From positions 496,001 to 560,000 of the forward strand of contig NZ_FNFL01000002.1 in NCBI RefSeq assembly GCF_900101125.1: a stretch of DNA of 64,000 nt. The letters are read 5' to 3'. Each line of letters begins with the position of its first letter. Within the stretch, counting starts at the first letter, position 1. Under the pieces are notes generated by a model. That model was given only the letters and a program-made list of their open reading frames with translations, was not told where the DNA came from and searched no databases. Both the position numbers and the translations under genes were made by a program. This document shows, in pieces, positions 25,257 to 34,365 of this stretch. This stretch comes from Sediminibacillus albus (lineage in GTDB: Bacteria; Bacillota; Bacilli; Bacillales; Amphibacillaceae).

Positions 25257-25889
25257 TTATCTCGCAACGATATCTTTCCGGCTGATCGTTCGTTGTTTTA
25301 TTGCCTTTACGTAAGGCAGCAAAAAGCTGATCATAACTCCGCTAAACAAGGCGTTAATTAACGTACCAGGCCCGATTGCGCCGTTGAATATGAAGGCGAG
25401 TAATATAAGTGTAACACTGATAAGGGCGCGGGAGTAAGTAACACTCCAGCCGGTCAAGTCAGTAATCACTAACATGGACCGATCCATCGGGTTTGGTGCA
25501 ATTCTGGATTGCAAATATGTCGCAACACCGATCGTGGTAAATATCAGGCCGATTCCAAAACAAATCGATTGTCCCAGCCAGCTGTAAGGCTCTACCCATC
25601 CATTAAGCGTGAATATCCAGAAATCAATGCCAGCTCCTGTGACCAAAGATGTAACTAAGGCCAAATATTCCGGCCGGCTTTTTTGCGCAAGGGCATTTCC
25701 GATAACCATTGTCAAGCCGACGACAATTTCCCAGGATCCGATTGTTAAACCGAACGTACGGTACAAACCTACCAGTAAGGCGTCAAAGGGCGATGCCCCT
25801 AATTGGGATATAATTGTCAGGGCTATTCCTAGTGTCAATAGGATGATTCCGATTATATAGAAAGGAAATTCTTGTTTGATCTTTTGCAT
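25257..25889 (-). CDS. YczE/YyaS/YitT-family membrane protein
   Basis: A 210-residue integral membrane protein with five to six segments. FYIIGIILLTLGIALTIISQ and LGASPFDALLVGLYRTFGLT resemble B. subtilis YczE and its YyaS/YitT relatives, whose transported substrate is not known. PNPMDRSMLVI is another conserved point. I use the ATG preceded by a G-rich ribosome binding site. A longer in-frame start would add ten residues across that site. It is a single-gene unit facing the chemoreceptor. Confidence 0.8.
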   Translation of the reverse strand: MQKIKQEFPFYIIGIILLTLGIALTIISQLGASPFDALLVGLYRTFGLTIGSWEIVVGLTMVIGNALAQKSRPEYLALVTSLVTGAGIDFWIFTLNGWVEPYSWLGQSICFGIGLIFTTIGVATYLQSRIAPNPMDRSMLVITDLTGWSVTYSRALISVTLILLAFIFNGAIGPGTLINALFSGVMISFLLPYVKAIKQRTISRKDIVAR

Positions 25890-26124
25890 GGCTAGTCTCC
25901 CCCCATCCCTTTTACACATTCCTATCCACTATACCAAAGCCCGCTCTTGGATGAAACCTAATTGCTTCGTTTCTTGCCATACGGAATCCTGCCAGCTCCC
26001 AGATATGGAGGCTGTAAATGGCTAATAGGCTTTACCATTCAACGATAGACGATAGGTTGCGAGGATTCTTATCGCAGTACCCTACCCGTTGCTTTAAATT
26101 TGTAATTTATGGGAGGGCTTTTGT

Positions 26125-26232
26125 ATGATTGAAAGAGATTCAACGATTCCCTGTGCTGAATATTTAATTAAAACAGTTAATAAAGGAAGTGTCGAGAGTG
26201 TCTTATTTTTTGAAATCGTTCATAAAAAATGA
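26125..26232 (+). CDS. Possible 35-aa upstream open frame
   Basis: ATG with GGGAGGG at suitable spacing opens a 35-codon frame (MIERDSTIPCAEYLIKTVNK...) that ends inside the acyl-CoA dehydrogenase gene in another frame. It could be a regulatory leader peptide that couples translation, or a chance frame. I found no hairpin attenuator with it. Confidence 0.3.
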   Translation: MIERDSTIPCAEYLIKTVNKGSVESVLFFEIVHKK

Positions 26233-27355
26233 AAGACAGCAATTTTTATTGGAAAAGGCAGAGAAACTGGCCCAGCTTATAAAGCAACGAACCGATGAAA
26301 CGGAAAAAAATGCCTCCTTTTCTCCCGATAATCTAGCAGATCTGAAAAACGAAGGATATGTTACGCTACCGCTTCCGGAAAAGTATGGCGGAAAACAGAT
26401 AAATCTTTATGAGCTACTGTTACTTCAGGAAAAACTAGCGGAAGGAGATGGATCTGCAGCATTATCAATTGGTTGGCACATGGGCATTATAATGGAAATA
26501 AGTGAAGGTCAGCTTTGGGAGCAAGACCAGTTTGAATGGTTTGCCCAGGATATCGGAAAAAATAACAAAGTTGTCAACAGGGCTGCTTCTGAACCTGCTA
26601 CAGGAAGTCCGACACGTGGGGGGATTCCCGAAACAAAAGCAGTCAGGAAGGGCGATAACTATGTGTTAAATGGCAGAAAAACGTTCACTACGATGGCTAG
26701 TGTGCTTGACTATTACTTAGTGACAGCTTATATAGAAGAAAAAGATGCTGTAGGTTCATTTTTAATTGCCAAGGATACCCCTGGCGTCACCGTCGACCAT
26801 ACCTGGGATACATTGGGAATGCGGGGGACTGGAAGTGATGATCTGCTGCTTGATAATGTTGTACTTCCTGTCGAGTCACTCGTGGAAGTAAACGAGGGAA
26901 AAAAAACGAAACCGAAGGGCTGGCTTTTGCATATTCCTGCCTGTTATTTGGGGATAGCAGTTGCTGCCCGTACAGACGCTATCGCCTTTGCAAAAAATTA
27001 TCAGCCTAACAGTCTGGACACACCAATATCGGAAGTACCACATATTAAGCAAAAAATTGGGGAAATGGATTTAAAGCTGCTGCAAGCCCACCATTTTATG
27101 TATTCAGTGGCAGATAAGTGGGATCAAAACCCCGAATCAAGAGAAAACCTTGGGCAGGAGCTTGCTGCGGTTAAAACCGTGGTAACGAATGCAGCTAACG
27201 AAGTAGTAGACTTGGCAATGCGGATTGCCGGCGGTAGAGGGTTATCGAAACAATATCGGTTTGAACAATATTACCGGGATGTCCGGGCTGGCCTTCACAA
27301 TCCGCCGATGGATGATATGGTCATTCAAATGCTTGCAGCCAATGCAGTAAAATAG
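26198..27355 (+). CDS. Acyl-CoA dehydrogenase
   Basis: A 385-residue FAD enzyme of the acyl-CoA dehydrogenase superfamily. FAD- and substrate-contact segments are visible: AASEPATGSPTRGG, then VLNGRKTFTTMASVLDYYLV, then GMRGTGSDDLLLDNVV, and near the end RIAGGRGLSKQYRFEQYYRD. The GTG at 26198, nine bases after AAAGGAAG, fits better than the one at 26189, which touches that site. The substrate is unknown. It is not linked to the fad cluster and no FadR box is seen before it. Confidence 0.85.
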   Translation: MSYFLKSFIKNERQQFLLEKAEKLAQLIKQRTDETEKNASFSPDNLADLKNEGYVTLPLPEKYGGKQINLYELLLLQEKLAEGDGSAALSIGWHMGIIMEISEGQLWEQDQFEWFAQDIGKNNKVVNRAASEPATGSPTRGGIPETKAVRKGDNYVLNGRKTFTTMASVLDYYLVTAYIEEKDAVGSFLIAKDTPGVTVDHTWDTLGMRGTGSDDLLLDNVVLPVESLVEVNEGKKTKPKGWLLHIPACYLGIAVAARTDAIAFAKNYQPNSLDTPISEVPHIKQKIGEMDLKLLQAHHFMYSVADKWDQNPESRENLGQELAAVKTVVTNAANEVVDLAMRIAGGRGLSKQYRFEQYYRDVRAGLHNPPMDDMVIQMLAANAVK

Positions 27356-27479
27356 GTTTTTCTTAATATAACCTGTGGACACAGTGACAACTCTACTTCT
27401 TCCTTCGAACAAGGTTCAGTGTTTACTTGTACCGCCAGAATACTGCGCTGATACGGCTGTGGGTTGATAACAGAGAGGA

Positions 27480-27600
27480 GGAAATTCACGGAGACTCCTG
27501 CGGGAGGGAAGGCATTGGTGAGACCCCGCAAAGCGTAAGCTCGAGGAGGCTCACCAGCCGCCCGCGGAAAGCGTAGTGTATTTCCGCCGCGCAGTACTAG
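27480..27600 (+). repeat. Bacillaceae GC-rich intergenic repeat
   Basis: GGAGACTCCTGCGGGAGGG, GGTGAGACCCCGCAAAGCG, GAGGAGGCTCACCAGCCGCC and CGCGGAAAGCGTAGTGTATT in order form the abundant intergenic repeat known across Bacillaceae genomes. It contains nested inverted repeats. The rest of the gap 27356-27744 shows nothing I can identify. Confidence 0.8.
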
Positions 27601-27744
27601 TGCTTATCCGATACTATTAAGGAGTCACCTACTGTTACATCGCAGTTTATACCCATTGCGTCATTAATCGAATGCTTGAAAATTTAAACCTTTCTATGCT
27701 GTTATCGTTCTGCAAGTATATATATGTTGTGTCCCAACCACTTT

Positions 27745-28119
27745 TTACATTCCGGAGAACAGGCTGCCAAGCTGGAAGCCGATAAATGCCAAAGAAATTC
27801 CTCCTGCATAGCTTAGTGCATGATAGACGATAAACATTTTTTTTCGCTTGTTTAAATGTAATTGGACACTTTCTAATTTAAAGGTCGAGAAGGTAGTTAA
27901 AGCACCAGAAAAACCGGTACCTATCAATAACAGTAAGTATTGTCCTGTTTCTAATCCAGTCAACAGACCTAGAAGGAATGAACCAAGCACATTTACGATC
28001 AGGGTAGCAATCGGAAATGCAGGGGAATGCCGCCGGCCAATATACTGACCGAAAGCAAAGCGGGATATGGCACCAAAAAAGCCTCCTGTTCCCACCAATA
28101 GGAAATCAATAAGATTCAT
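27745..28119 (-). CDS. crcB: Fluoride channel subunit CrcB/Fluc (second gene)
   Basis: A 124-residue four-segment membrane protein that exports fluoride passively as a dual-topology dimer. The hallmark GGFFGAISRFAFGQYI (arginine near residue 21) and GFSGALTTFSTFKLESVQL (the FSTF phenylalanines lining the pore) are intact. It overlaps the upstream crcB by four bases (ATGA), so the pair probably forms a heterodimeric channel as in other Gram-positives. It is controlled by the fluoride riboswitch upstream of the operon. Confidence 0.95.
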   Translation of the reverse strand: MNLIDFLLVGTGGFFGAISRFAFGQYIGRRHSPAFPIATLIVNVLGSFLLGLLTGLETGQYLLLLIGTGFSGALTTFSTFKLESVQLHLNKRKKMFIVYHALSYAGGISLAFIGFQLGSLFSGM

Positions 28120-28523
28120 TTCTTTTTTCTCCTTTCAGCAGTATGAAAGCCTAACATACTCATAGATAATCCGCCTAAAATACTGACAAGAATATACAGC
28201 GAAGCCAGGATCAGCATACCATTTTCCACTAATTCGATGGTTTCTACACTTAGTGTAGAAAAAGTAGTAAAAGAAGCAACAAAACCAGTGCCAATAGCTG
28301 TTTTGGCTGTAGTCGGGATGTTCAGATTAGTAAACAGGTGCTTGGTTAACCATGCCAGCAAAAAACTGCCAATTAGATTAACTGTTAAAGTAGAGAAAGG
28401 AAACACAGCATCGGCCGGAAAAAGTAATATTCCTACTCCGTAGCGAAGCATGGAGCCCAAAGCGCCCGCCAATCCGACGAACAAATATAGCATTCCAAAA
28501 GCACCTCCATTATTTTCCATCAA
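28116..28523 (-). CDS. crcB: Fluoride channel subunit CrcB/Fluc (first gene)
   Basis: A 135-residue four-segment channel protein with GLAGALGSMLRYGVGILLFP and GTGFVASFTTFSTLSVETIE, the Fluc asparagine-phenylalanine pore region. It has a longer N-terminus than its partner. AGGTGCTTTTGG-type spacing leads the ATG, just after the riboswitch terminator. It is the first gene of the two-gene fluoride-resistance operon. Confidence 0.95.
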   Translation of the reverse strand: MMENNGGAFGMLYLFVGLAGALGSMLRYGVGILLFPADAVFPFSTLTVNLIGSFLLAWLTKHLFTNLNIPTTAKTAIGTGFVASFTTFSTLSVETIELVENGMLILASLYILVSILGGLSMSMLGFHTAERRKKK

Positions 28524-28525
28524 GC

Positions 28526-28565
28526 AAAAAGACCCCTGCCAGAAATTTGTTCCTGACAGGAGTCA
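28526..28565 (-). terminator. Fluoride riboswitch terminator
   Basis: On the minus strand GACTCCTGTCAGGA pairs with TCTGGCAGGGGTC around ACAAATT, followed by TTTTT. Its 5' arm uses the last bases of the aptamer, so ligand binding and termination are mutually exclusive. Confidence 0.85.
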
Positions 28566-28607
28566 TTAGCCAACAGGCGGTTAAAGGTGAACTCCATCAC
28601 CTATGAG
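28552..28607 (-). promoter_or_regulatory. Fluoride riboswitch (crcB motif)
   Basis: The minus strand reads ATAGGTGATGGAGTTCACCT, TTAACCGCC, then GGCTAATGACTCCTG. This carries the crcB-motif signatures GGTGATGGAGTTCACC and TGACTCCT that form its pseudoknot. It sits directly before two crcB genes with a terminator overlapping its 3' end, an on-switch for fluoride export. Confidence 0.95.
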
Positions 28608-28723
28608 GTTTTTCTTAATATAATTATAGTACCACTATTTCGTCAATAAGCAAAACTGCTGTTTGAACTGTCCGTAATGATTACCCAAATCTGTCGTTTT
28701 CACGTATAAGGGAGGGCTGATTA

Positions 28724-29647
28724 TTGAAGCAAATCGTCACTGTCGATAAACCGTATAGCTATGAACAATTGTGTAATGATATAGAACAATTAGAAAAACA
28801 GTATTTCAATATATTAGAAGTAGAAGTGATTGGCCGTTCAGTAGAGGAGAGGCCGATATATGCAATGAAACTCGGCGAGGGTTCTACAGAAATTTTCCTG
28901 AATGGTGCACATCATGCCAGAGAATGGTTGACCGCTGCCTTATTAATGAAAATGGTCGAAAAGTATTGCGCTGCATATTACCGACAGGCAGATATCATGG
29001 GCTTTCAAGTCAACAGTCTCTTATCGAAGGCAGCAATTTGGTTTGTTCCTATGGTGAATCCCGATGGAGTGACACTCGTACAGCAAGGGGCACAAGCTGT
29101 AAAACAACCAGAAAAGGTTCTGAAAATGAACCTTGGCGATCCAGACTTTTCAGCCTGGAAAGCTAATGTTCGGGGAGTTGATCTAAACCGGCAATACCCA
29201 GCTGATTGGGAATCTATTGAAAATGCTGCTGAGCATCCGGGTGCAATGAATTATAAAGGGGTATGTCCATTAAGTGAACCGGAAGCTAAGGCCATTTACC
29301 AATTTACAAAGAAGCATGATTTCAAAATCTCTGTTGCTTACCATTCTTCTGGTGAGGAACTATATTGGAAATATAAGGCTACCGGAGAATTATTAGAGAC
29401 AACCCGCCGAATCGCCAAAAAAATTCAAAAAAAGACTGGATATCAATTAGTTGATCCCGGCGCCAATCCAAGCGGTGGAGGATTTACCGATTGGGTATTA
29501 AGTGTACTGAAAAAACCAGCACTAACCCCAGAAATATCCCCGTATATCGGCCCGAGGCCTGTACCGTTGGAAAATTTTCCGGTAATTTGGCAGCAAAATG
29601 ATTCAATAGGATTGCTGCTGGCAGAAGAAGCAATCCGAATACAATAG
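28724..29647 (+). CDS. M14-family zinc carboxypeptidase (gamma-D-glutamyl-diamino acid endopeptidase type)
   Basis: A 307-residue metallopeptidase. The zinc site is HAREW (FLNGAHHAREWLTAALLMK) with the third ligand in ISVAYHSSGEELYWKY. The substrate-binding arginine lies in GVDLNRQYPADWE and the catalytic Glu near ALTPEISPYIG. It resembles the Bacillus ENP1-type enzymes that act on peptidoglycan tripeptides, but no LysM or signal peptide is present, so it is probably cytoplasmic and may recycle muropeptides. The start is TTG after GGGAGGG. Confidence 0.9.
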   Translation: MKQIVTVDKPYSYEQLCNDIEQLEKQYFNILEVEVIGRSVEERPIYAMKLGEGSTEIFLNGAHHAREWLTAALLMKMVEKYCAAYYRQADIMGFQVNSLLSKAAIWFVPMVNPDGVTLVQQGAQAVKQPEKVLKMNLGDPDFSAWKANVRGVDLNRQYPADWESIENAAEHPGAMNYKGVCPLSEPEAKAIYQFTKKHDFKISVAYHSSGEELYWKYKATGELLETTRRIAKKIQKKTGYQLVDPGANPSGGGFTDWVLSVLKKPALTPEISPYIGPRPVPLENFPVIWQQNDSIGLLLAEEAIRIQ

Positions 29648-29690
29648 TTATCGTTTAGCTACGGACTAATGTTTATACAATTGCAAATGG

Positions 29691-29721
29691 AAACCCAAGG
29701 CTCCAGTGGCCTTGGGTTTTT
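29691..29721. terminator. Terminator between convergent genes
   Basis: AAACCCAAGGC and its perfect complement around a 7-base loop. A T-tract follows on the plus strand, and the A-rich other side serves the opposite strand. Confidence 0.85.
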
Positions 29722-29732
29722 GAAAATGTTCA

Positions 29733-30203
29733 CTATTCTGGTTTGTTTTTATCATCCTCATGCAGGCGGATAAAATCCTGTTCCTCGTTTTCTTCGGCAA
29801 ATTCTGTTTGAAGACGGGCTGGAGCCTGTCTTGGTTCCTGTTCCGCGTCTTCCTCATCCCCTAATACTCTATTCTCCATGTACATATGGAAAATAACTTC
29901 TGCTGCAGAAATAAACAATGCAGAAAACAGTGAAGCACTAACAATGGGGAAATCGGTTCCGATAAAAAAGGCACTTAATAACCAAACAGATGCAAAAGCA
30001 AGCCCGAAATCTGCAATAGAAGCAGTTAAGTTTCCAAACCGAGGCAAAATAAACAAATCACCAATAAGGTAAGCGATACCAGTTACTAACAACGTAATAA
30101 GAAAAATATCTCCAATTGTCGCTGTGTAAAAAATCCCAAGAATGGAATATAAAACAATTCCAGTGACAGCAAATTTAATAATAAACGCACGTAGATGCTC
30201 CAT
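29733..30203 (-). CDS. YndM-family (DUF2512) membrane protein
   Basis: A 156-residue protein with four membrane segments in the first 112 residues (IIKFAVTGIVLYSILGIFY, IFLITLLVTGIAYLIGDLFI, IADFGLAFASVWLLSAFFIG, IVSASLFSALFISAAEVIFH). An acidic and basic cytoplasmic tail ends in HEDDKNKPE. RFGNLTASIADFG is typical of YndM/DUF2512 proteins of sporeformers. Function is not established. AAGGAGC precedes the ATG. Confidence 0.8.
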   Translation of the reverse strand: MEHLRAFIIKFAVTGIVLYSILGIFYTATIGDIFLITLLVTGIAYLIGDLFILPRFGNLTASIADFGLAFASVWLLSAFFIGTDFPIVSASLFSALFISAAEVIFHMYMENRVLGDEEDAEQEPRQAPARLQTEFAEENEEQDFIRLHEDDKNKPE

Positions 30204-30478
30204 AACTTAAGCTCCTTTTATTTTTCTTCGTTCTTATCACTTATTGTGCGCCAAAATCTAAAAAATATAGTAAAACACATTAAATAAATTTACCTTTATA
30301 GAAAATCAGCCTAAATTGGAGTTAATTGAATTAAAATGCCGAAAACAATCGATGACTTACGCTTACATCGTATTTTATTTTCACTGTGATTTATGTTACT
30401 ATTCTTTTTGTTCAAAACGGCCCCAACTTTCATGAGAGTTGAAAGTTACTACAAAAAATTTAAGGAAGAGGTGTAGAG

Positions 30479-31951
30479 TTGAATTTATCTACAATTAAAC
30501 AAAGTTGGTTTGGCAATGTAAGAGGAGATATCCTTGCCGGCTTGGTCGTTGCGTTGGCTTTGATTCCGGAGGCGATTGCTTTCTCTATTATTGCTGGTGT
30601 TGATCCTATGGTCGGATTGTATGCCTCCTTTTGTATTGCTGTTGTAATTGCTTTTGTTGGAGGAAGGCCTGGTATGATCTCTGCAGCTACTGGTGCTATG
30701 GCACTTTTGATGGTGACGCTTGTTGCCGATCATGGATTGCAGTATTTGCTGGCAGCGACTATTCTGACAGGAATTATCCAAATCGTTATGGGTGTATTTA
30801 AGCTTGCCAGGTTTATGAAATTTGTACCTCGTTCGGTTATGATTGGTTTTGTAAACGCGTTGGCGATCTTAATATTCACTTCACAACTGCAGCATTTTGC
30901 CAATGAGACGTGGCAAATGTATGCCATGGTTGCTGGTGCATTAGCTATTATATATATTTTACCGCGCTTTACTAAAGTAGTCCCGGCACCATTAGTAGCA
31001 ATAGTAGTCATTTCGCTTATCGCCGTATATACTGGCAGTGGTGTACGGACTGTCGGAGATATGGGGGAGTTAACCCAGGCGCTGCCCGTGTTTTTGCTGC
31101 CGGAGATTCCTTTGAATATGGAGACATTAATGATTATTCTGCCATATTCTTTAGCATTGGCAGTTGTTGGTTTACTTGAATCACTATTGACTGCTCAGAT
31201 TGTCGATGATATGACAGATACCGATAGCGATAAGAATAAAGAAACTAGAGGTCAGGGAATCGCAAACATTGTCTCGGGATTTTTTGGCGGCATGGCCGGT
31301 TGTGCGATGATCGGACAGTCGGTAATAAATGTTAAATCTGGAGGGAATGGCCGATTATCAACCCTTACTGCTGGTGTATTCCTAATGGTATTGATTTTAG
31401 TTTTTAATGACTTGCTCGTCCAAATCCCAATGGCGGCTCTGGTCGGTGTAATGATCATGGTTTCTATCGGAACATTCGATTGGTCTTCATTGAAAACATT
31501 GCATTTAATGCCTAAAACAGATGCAATAGTAATGGTTACAACGGTTGCTACTGTTGTATTCACCCATAACTTGTCGATAGGTGTTTTGGTCGGAGTAGTT
31601 TTAAGTGCAATCTTTTTTGCCGCAAAAATATCGAAGGTGCATGTGCATAGCCTTATGGTTGAAGAAGGCCGTAAAAAAATATATGTCGTAACTGGACAAC
31701 TATTTTTTGCCTCTGTGACCGAGTTTATATCTGAGTTTGATTTCAAAGAGGATGTCGATGAGGTGGATATTGATTTAAAAGCAGCTCATTTATGGGACGA
31801 TTCTGCAGTAGGTGCTATTGATAAAATTGTGCTTAAATATAAAGATAACGGTACAGCCGTCAAGGTTATCGGCCTCAATGATGAAAGTTCCAAACTAGTT
31901 GAGAAGCGGGCGGTTTACGATAAATCGAACGCAAAAGCTGCCAACCATTAA
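30479..31951 (+). CDS. SulP-family anion transporter with STAS domain
   Basis: A 490-residue transporter. Residues ~15-390 have the SulP core ([38 protein letters not shown]). The final ~100 residues are a STAS regulatory domain ([39 protein letters not shown]). Relatives carry sulfate or bicarbonate, and the sequence does not decide. The start is TTG with AAGAGGTG upstream. A universal stress protein gene follows after a terminator. Confidence 0.9.
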   Translation: MNLSTIKQSWFGNVRGDILAGLVVALALIPEAIAFSIIAGVDPMVGLYASFCIAVVIAFVGGRPGMISAATGAMALLMVTLVADHGLQYLLAATILTGIIQIVMGVFKLARFMKFVPRSVMIGFVNALAILIFTSQLQHFANETWQMYAMVAGALAIIYILPRFTKVVPAPLVAIVVISLIAVYTGSGVRTVGDMGELTQALPVFLLPEIPLNMETLMIILPYSLALAVVGLLESLLTAQIVDDMTDTDSDKNKETRGQGIANIVSGFFGGMAGCAMIGQSVINVKSGGNGRLSTLTAGVFLMVLILVFNDLLVQIPMAALVGVMIMVSIGTFDWSSLKTLHLMPKTDAIVMVTTVATVVFTHNLSIGVLVGVVLSAIFFAAKISKVHVHSLMVEEGRKKIYVVTGQLFFASVTEFISEFDFKEDVDEVDIDLKAAHLWDDSAVGAIDKIVLKYKDNGTAVKVIGLNDESSKLVEKRAVYDKSNAKAANH

Positions 31952-31957
31952 TTATTA

Positions 31958-31996
31958 AAGACTGTAAACCTTTTTAGAGGATTACAGTCTTTTTTT
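31958..31996 (+). terminator. Terminator after the SulP gene
   Basis: AAAGACTGTAA and its complement around a 13-base loop, then seven Ts. Confidence 0.85.
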
Positions 31997-32106
31997 AAAT
32001 AAATGGAGTTTTTGGTAGATGTCCTAATAGAATAAAAATTAGCTTTATCTATAAAGGTATTTTGTTATAATGAATAAAAGAGCATTTCTTTGTTGGGGGA
32101 AATCGG

Positions 32107-32526
32107 ATGTTTAATAAAATATTATTGGCCTCAGATGGATCAGAACATGCTATCAGAGCAGCCGAAAAGGCGTTATTGCTGGCAGGGAACAATCCAAACG
32201 CTTCGATTGACATTGTCTATGTGGTTGATGGGGATAAATCGAAAGCGGATGTCCTGCACAACTGGAATTCCATTGATATCGACCAAAAACGAAAAGAAAA
32301 GTTAACGTTCACCGAACAAAAGGTAAAGCGGGCGGGTGTCGATTATCAAATCAAGGTAATTCACGGGGAACCAGGTCCCAGTATTGTGAAATACGCTAAT
32401 CAAAACGATTTTGATGTATGTGTCATTGGAAGCAGGGGCCTGAATTCGCTGCAGGAAATGGTTCTGGGCAGTGTCAGCCATAAGGTAGCAAAACGCGCCA
32501 ATTGTCCTGTCTTGATTGTTAAATAG
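32107..32526 (+). CDS. Universal stress protein (UspA family)
   Basis: A 139-residue Usp domain. FNKILLASDGSEHAIRAAEK opens it, and the ATP-binding signature GSRGLNSLQEMVLGSVSHKV (GxxG...GS) ends in CPVLIVK, so nucleotide binding is likely. TTGGGGGA precedes the ATG at the right distance. It lies next to a SulP transporter, an arrangement often seen in Bacillus where the Usp may modulate the permease. That link is inference. Confidence 0.9.
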   Translation: MFNKILLASDGSEHAIRAAEKALLLAGNNPNASIDIVYVVDGDKSKADVLHNWNSIDIDQKRKEKLTFTEQKVKRAGVDYQIKVIHGEPGPSIVKYANQNDFDVCVIGSRGLNSLQEMVLGSVSHKVAKRANCPVLIVK

Positions 32527-32542
32527 CTAAATAAAATATGTT

Positions 32543-32583
32543 GATAAGCCCGGCAGATGTAATTAATCGCGGGCTTATTTTTA
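32543..32583 (+). terminator. Terminator after the UspA gene
   Basis: ATAAGCCCG pairs with CGGGCTTAT-like sequence across the loop, then ATTTTTATT. Confidence 0.65.
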
Positions 32584-32601
32584 TTGCCTTCGACTGTATG
32601 T

Positions 32602-33048
32602 TTACGACAACTGCTTATTTTTCTCCTTCCTAAATACAATGTATTTCATTAAAAGAAAGCTTGTGGAAAATGAAAGGAACATGGCCGCTCCTTTGGAAAT
32701 GTTATTAATAAGCAGGACTGAAGATAGCCACGGTAAATGAATGAGCATCTTACTCATACCGATAAACACTATATTGTTTACAGCTAGGGCAACTGCTGCC
32801 TGCAAGGAAAACAAACCTATTTCTTTTGTGTTTAAATTAGCGTTCTGTTTGAATGTGTACTTGCTGTTCCAAAAATAGGAATTAAGGATGGCAAGAATAT
32901 AAGCAATTGTATTAAAAACCAGCAACAGACTCGTTTTTTCGGTCGGCCAAAGAAGCAGGAGTAAATTTAACGTACCTATATCGATTCCGGCGTTGGCCAG
33001 CCCGATAAAACTGAATTGTAATATTTGTGTTTTTAGTTTGATTGCCAT
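32602..33048 (-). CDS. GtrA-family membrane protein
   Basis: A 148-residue protein with four membrane segments (QFSFIGLANAGIDIGTLNLL, LLLVFNTIAYILAILNSYFW, AAVALAVNNIVFIGMS, AAMFLSFSTSFLLMKYIVF). SYFWNSKYTFK and the C-terminal RKYIVFR-like end are GtrA features. Family members help move lipid-linked sugars for wall or teichoic-acid glycosylation. No glycosyltransferase partner is adjacent, so the role here is open. Confidence 0.88.
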   Translation of the reverse strand: MAIKLKTQILQFSFIGLANAGIDIGTLNLLLLLWPTEKTSLLLVFNTIAYILAILNSYFWNSKYTFKQNANLNTKEIGLFSLQAAVALAVNNIVFIGMSKMLIHLPWLSSVLLINNISKGAAMFLSFSTSFLLMKYIVFRKEKNKQLS

Positions 33049-33299
33049 AATATCGCTTCTCTTTCGATGTTTTAGAATTACAGTTTACCACGGGGAACAA
33101 CTGTCAGCAAAAACAGTGATATGCTTCACAGATAATATTTATGTAACGGGAGATTTTCTTTTCTTCGTATATACAAGCTCTATCTCTTCTCTTTTATCTT
33201 ACCCTGTAAAAAACATGTTTGCACTTGGAGGTTTTATTTTTCCTGGGAAGGGTTACACAATTTATAAAGGTGATAACCCTTCTGAAGGAGTGAATGAGG

Positions 33300-34103
33300 A
33301 TGGAATATGATAAGCAATTACAGCAGCTGGAAAACGTTCATTTAGCTAAGCCTGACAGAGTATTTTCTATGTATTTAAATACCGATCCTTCTGACCCGGA
33401 TCAGCAAGGGGGAGAATGGAAAATTCATCTAAAAAACGGACTCAACCGTTTTGAAAGTTATCTAAAGGAAAGCGGCGACAAAGCAGAATTAGAAAATTTT
33501 CAGCAAGTTCGCGAGAAGGTAGAGCGGTTTGTACAAGGCAATGAGCAAGCTTTTAAAAAAAGCATCGTCTTATTTGCATCTGCTGATGAAAGTGTTTGGT
33601 TTGCCGAACGGATTCAAATGAGGGTAGAGACAGAATTTCATTGGGAAGATACTCCTGTTACGGATCAGCTGAATCAATTAAAACATGACTTTCCTAAGTC
33701 GGGAATCATACTCGTTCAACAAAACCAAGTAAAAGTGATTGAAGCGGAGCTAGGAGCGATTTTGGAAACAAAGCATTTTGAACTCGACCTTGATACAGAG
33801 GACTGGAGAGAATATACTTCTGAACAAAAAAGGCCTATGTCAATGGGGAAAGGCGGAAAGGACCCGAGCAGAGATACATTTAATGCCCGTGTCAATGCAA
33901 ATCAGCAGCGGTGGTATAAAGGGCTTGCGCCTAAACTGGATAAATTGGCCAAGGATAATGAATGGGATAGAATTTATCTAGTCGGTGAAAAAGAGGAAGC
34001 AAAAGATATGGAAACTTATATGAATAAGGACATTTATAAAGTGGAAGGAAAGAATATGCTTGATCACGAAGAAGCGAAAGTGATTGAAAAAATAGTTGCA
34101 TAA
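33300..34103 (+). CDS. VLRF1-like (eRF1-fold) protein
   Basis: A 267-residue soluble protein. The order VFSMYLNTDPSDPDQQGGEW, then SIVLFASADESVWFAERI, and a C-terminal alpha/beta domain with WYKGLAPKLDKLAKDNEWDR and IYLVGEKEEAKDME matches the bacterial eRF1-fold proteins annotated as VLRF1-type release factors. That would mean peptide release on stalled ribosomes, which is family-level inference only. I take the ATG at 33300 with GAAGGAG nine bases away over one six bases earlier. An inverted repeat (33248-33283) abuts the binding site. Confidence 0.65.
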   Translation: MEYDKQLQQLENVHLAKPDRVFSMYLNTDPSDPDQQGGEWKIHLKNGLNRFESYLKESGDKAELENFQQVREKVERFVQGNEQAFKKSIVLFASADESVWFAERIQMRVETEFHWEDTPVTDQLNQLKHDFPKSGIILVQQNQVKVIEAELGAILETKHFELDLDTEDWREYTSEQKRPMSMGKGGKDPSRDTFNARVNANQQRWYKGLAPKLDKLAKDNEWDRIYLVGEKEEAKDMETYMNKDIYKVEGKNMLDHEEAKVIEKIVA

Positions 34104-34111
34104 GCAGTTAC

Positions 34112-34142
34112 AAGCCGCCATAAAATAATGGTGGCTTTTCTT
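34112..34142 (+). terminator. Terminator after the VLRF1-like gene
   Basis: AAGCCGCCA pairs with TGGTGGCTT around TAAAATAA, followed by TTCTTATTTTC. Confidence 0.75.
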
Positions 34143-34365
34143 ATTTTCATCATACGGAATCGAACACGGAACGTTTCACAGGAGTCTTGGGTGATGTTTT
34201 TTTACTTTTTTTCCCCAACGAAAAAATATTTTGAAAAATAGTTTTAACTAGGGTTGTTCCGGGGAAATAGCATACCAACAAAGCAGCCAAGAAATAGCTG
34301 GATCATGCGGGTGAGCACTTCGATTATGCTTTGGGAATTTAGCAATTGAAAAGGAGACGATATCC

